Positions 5,193-6,591 of a stretch of 6,591 nucleotides of DNA are shown in pieces (positions within the stretch are counted from its first letter, which is position 1; each line of letters opens with the position of its first letter). Source of the DNA: Gammaproteobacteria bacterium (lineage in GTDB: Bacteria; Pseudomonadota; Gammaproteobacteria; UWMA-0217). Position numbers and translations under genes: made by a program. A model generated the notes under the pieces. The model ran no database searches. It saw nothing but the letters and a program-made list of their open reading frames with translations, and was not told the DNA's origin. The stretch is from contig JALVPS010000087.1 of assembly GCA_027031685.1 (NCBI GenBank), positions 1 to 6,591 on the forward strand, in the 5' to 3' direction.

Positions 5193-6591
5193 ATGGACCT
5201 GACCTACAACCTGATCCACACCCAACCGTTCGACGACCAGAAGCCGGGCACCTCGGGCCTGCGCAAGCCGGTCACCACCTTCCAGCAGCCGCACTATCTG
5301 GAGAACTTCGTACAGGCCATCTTCAACACGCTGCCGCGGCGCGAGGGGGCGCGCCTGGTGCTGGGCGGCGACGGGCGCTTCTACAACCGCGAGGCCATCC
5401 AGGTCATCGTGCGCATGGCGACCGCCAACGGCATCGGCGAGCTGCTGGTGGGCCAGGGCGGCCTGCTATCCACGCCGGCGGTGTCGCACCTGATCCGCAA
5501 GTACAAAACGGACGGCGGCATCATCCTCTCCGCCAGCCACAACCCCGGCGGGCCGGAGGGCGACTTCGGCATCAAGTTCAACACCCCCAACGGCGGCCCG
5601 GCCCCGGAAAAGGTCACCGAGGCCATCTACGCCGAGTCGCGCCGGCTCACCGAGTACCGCATCGCCGAGCCCTTTCCCCTCGACCTGGACACCCTCGGCG
5701 AGCGGCAAATCGACCGCCTCACCCTGCGCGTCATCGACCCGGTGGACGACTATGCCGAGCTCATGCAGTCGCTGTTCGACTTCGACCGCATGCGCGACTT
5801 CCTGGCGCGCCCCGGCCACCGCATCGCCTTCGACGCCATGCACGCCGTCACCGGCCCCTACGCCAGGCGCCTGTTCGAGGACCTGCTGGGCTGCCCGCCC
5901 GGCACGGTGCTGCGCGGCGAGCCCCTGCCCGACTTCGGCGGCGGCCACCCCGACCCCAACCTCACCTACGCCCACGACCTGGTGGCGCGCATGTTTGCCA
6001 CCGACGGCCCCTTCTTCGGCGCCGCCTCGGACGGCGACGGCGACCGCAACATGATCCTGGGGCGGGGCATCTTCGTCACGCCCAGCGACAGCCTGGCCAT
6101 CCTGGCCGCCAACGCCACCGTGGTCCCCGGCTACGCGCGTGGCCTGGCCGGGGTGGCGCGCTCCATGCCCACCAGCCAGGCGGTGGACCGCGTGGCCGAA
6201 CGACTGGGCATCGACTGCTACGAGACGCCCACCGGCTGGAAGTTCTTCGGCAACCTGCTGGACGCCGGCCGCATCACCCTGTGCGGCGAGGAGAGCTTCG
6301 GCACCGGCTCCGACCACGTGCGCGAGAAGGACGGCGTGTGGGCAGTGCTGTTCTGGCTCAACCTGCTGGCCGTGCGCGAGCGCCCCGTGGCCGACCTCGT
6401 GCACGCCCACTGGGCCGAGTACGGGCGCAACGTGTACGCCCGCCACGATTACGAGGCGGTGGACAGCGACGCCGCCCACGCCCTCATGGACGACCTGCGC
6501 GGCCGGCTGGCGAGCCTGCCCGGCCAGCGCCTGGGCCCGCACGTGATCGGCCTGGCCGACGACTTCAGCTACACCGACCCGGTGGACGGCT
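5193..6591 (+). CDS. pgm: Phosphoglucomutase, PGM1-like (C-terminus cut off by window edge)
   Basis: This enzyme interconverts glucose 1-phosphate and glucose 6-phosphate (EC 5.4.2.2), linking glycogen and sugar-nucleotide synthesis to glycolysis. From the ATG at 5193 there are 466 codons without a stop; the family is about 540-560 residues, so the last 80 or so are missing. The N-terminal DQKPGTSGLRK (15-25) and FQQPHYLENF are hallmarks of the PGM1-like branch shared by eukaryotes and some bacteria, unlike E. coli Pgm. The phosphoserine is S115 in SASHNPGGPEGD, the Mg-binding loop is DGDGDR (280-285), and the sugar-binding loop is GEES (365-368), with TPTGWKFFGN (345-354) between them. The C-terminal phosphate-binding domain has only begun (FSYTDPVDG). 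A GGGGGA at 5183-5188, 4 bases before the ATG, may be the ribosome site. No convincing promoter is seen; it would lie inside the start of the divergent DUF1249 gene. Confidence 0.96.
   Translation, partial: MDLTYNLIHTQPFDDQKPGTSGLRKPVTTFQQPHYLENFVQAIFNTLPRREGARLVLGGDGRFYNREAIQVIVRMATANGIGELLVGQGGLLSTPAVSHLIRKYKTDGGIILSASHNPGGPEGDFGIKFNTPNGGPAPEKVTEAIYAESRRLTEYRIAEPFPLDLDTLGERQIDRLTLRVIDPVDDYAELMQSLFDFDRMRDFLARPGHRIAFDAMHAVTGPYARRLFEDLLGCPPGTVLRGEPLPDFGGGHPDPNLTYAHDLVARMFATDGPFFGAASDGDGDRNMILGRGIFVTPSDSLAILAANATVVPGYARGLAGVARSMPTSQAVDRVAERLGIDCYETPTGWKFFGNLLDAGRITLCGEESFGTGSDHVREKDGVWAVLFWLNLLAVRERPVADLVHAHWAEYGRNVYARHDYEAVDSDAAHALMDDLRGRLASLPGQRLGPHVIGLADDFSYTDPVDG

Noticed and set aside
5466..6542. 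Long minus-strand open frame (358 codons) opposite pgm
   Set aside because: It is an antisense shadow of a GC-rich gene, with repetitive Val/Gly/His/Ala content and no recognisable domain.

Overview
The window is a GC-rich stretch of bacterial chromosome that carries most of an ISC iron-sulfur cluster assembly operon on the minus strand. A small DUF1249-family gene lies upstream of the operon, and a divergent phosphoglucomutase gene runs off the right edge on the plus strand. The gene set (iscR-iscS-iscU-iscA-hscB-hscA with dedicated Hsc chaperones, plus a DUF1249/YqiB-like gene) points to a gammaproteobacterium. The heavy G/C preference at third codon positions fits a high-GC lineage, for example Chromatiales or Ectothiorhodospiraceae-like, but the genus cannot be fixed from the sequence alone.

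Layout, read in the direction of transcription of the minus strand: DUF1249 gene (5148-4639), a 132-base AT-rich regulatory gap (4638-4507), then iscR (4506-4030), iscS (4004-2784), iscU (2732-2334), iscA (2321-1998), hscB (1993-1451) and hscA (1451 to beyond base 1, C-terminus missing). Spacers inside the operon are short (25, 51, 12 and 4 bases, then a 1-base TAATG overlap), so iscR to hscA is almost certainly one transcript. The genes that often follow hscA (fdx, iscX) would lie beyond the left edge. On the plus strand, pgm begins at 5193, only 44 bases from the DUF1249 start, and continues past base 6591.

How the genes work together: IscS removes sulfur from cysteine and passes it to the IscU scaffold. 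HscB delivers cluster-loaded IscU to the HscA ATPase through the LPPVK motif, and cluster is released to target proteins, with IscA as an A-type carrier. IscR carries its own cluster ligands and represses the operon when clusters are plentiful. The sequence supports this autoregulation: a strong sigma70-type promoter (TTGACT, 17-base spacer, TATAAA) lies upstream of iscR, overlapped by two sequences resembling type 1 IscR operators.

Every long gene is a recognisable housekeeping family with its key residues intact. I found no mobile element, CRISPR array, RNA gene or clearly novel system. The parts most worth a second look are the iscR control region, the cysteine-rich DUF1249 protein in its unusual location, and the tight divergent junction between DUF1249 and pgm.
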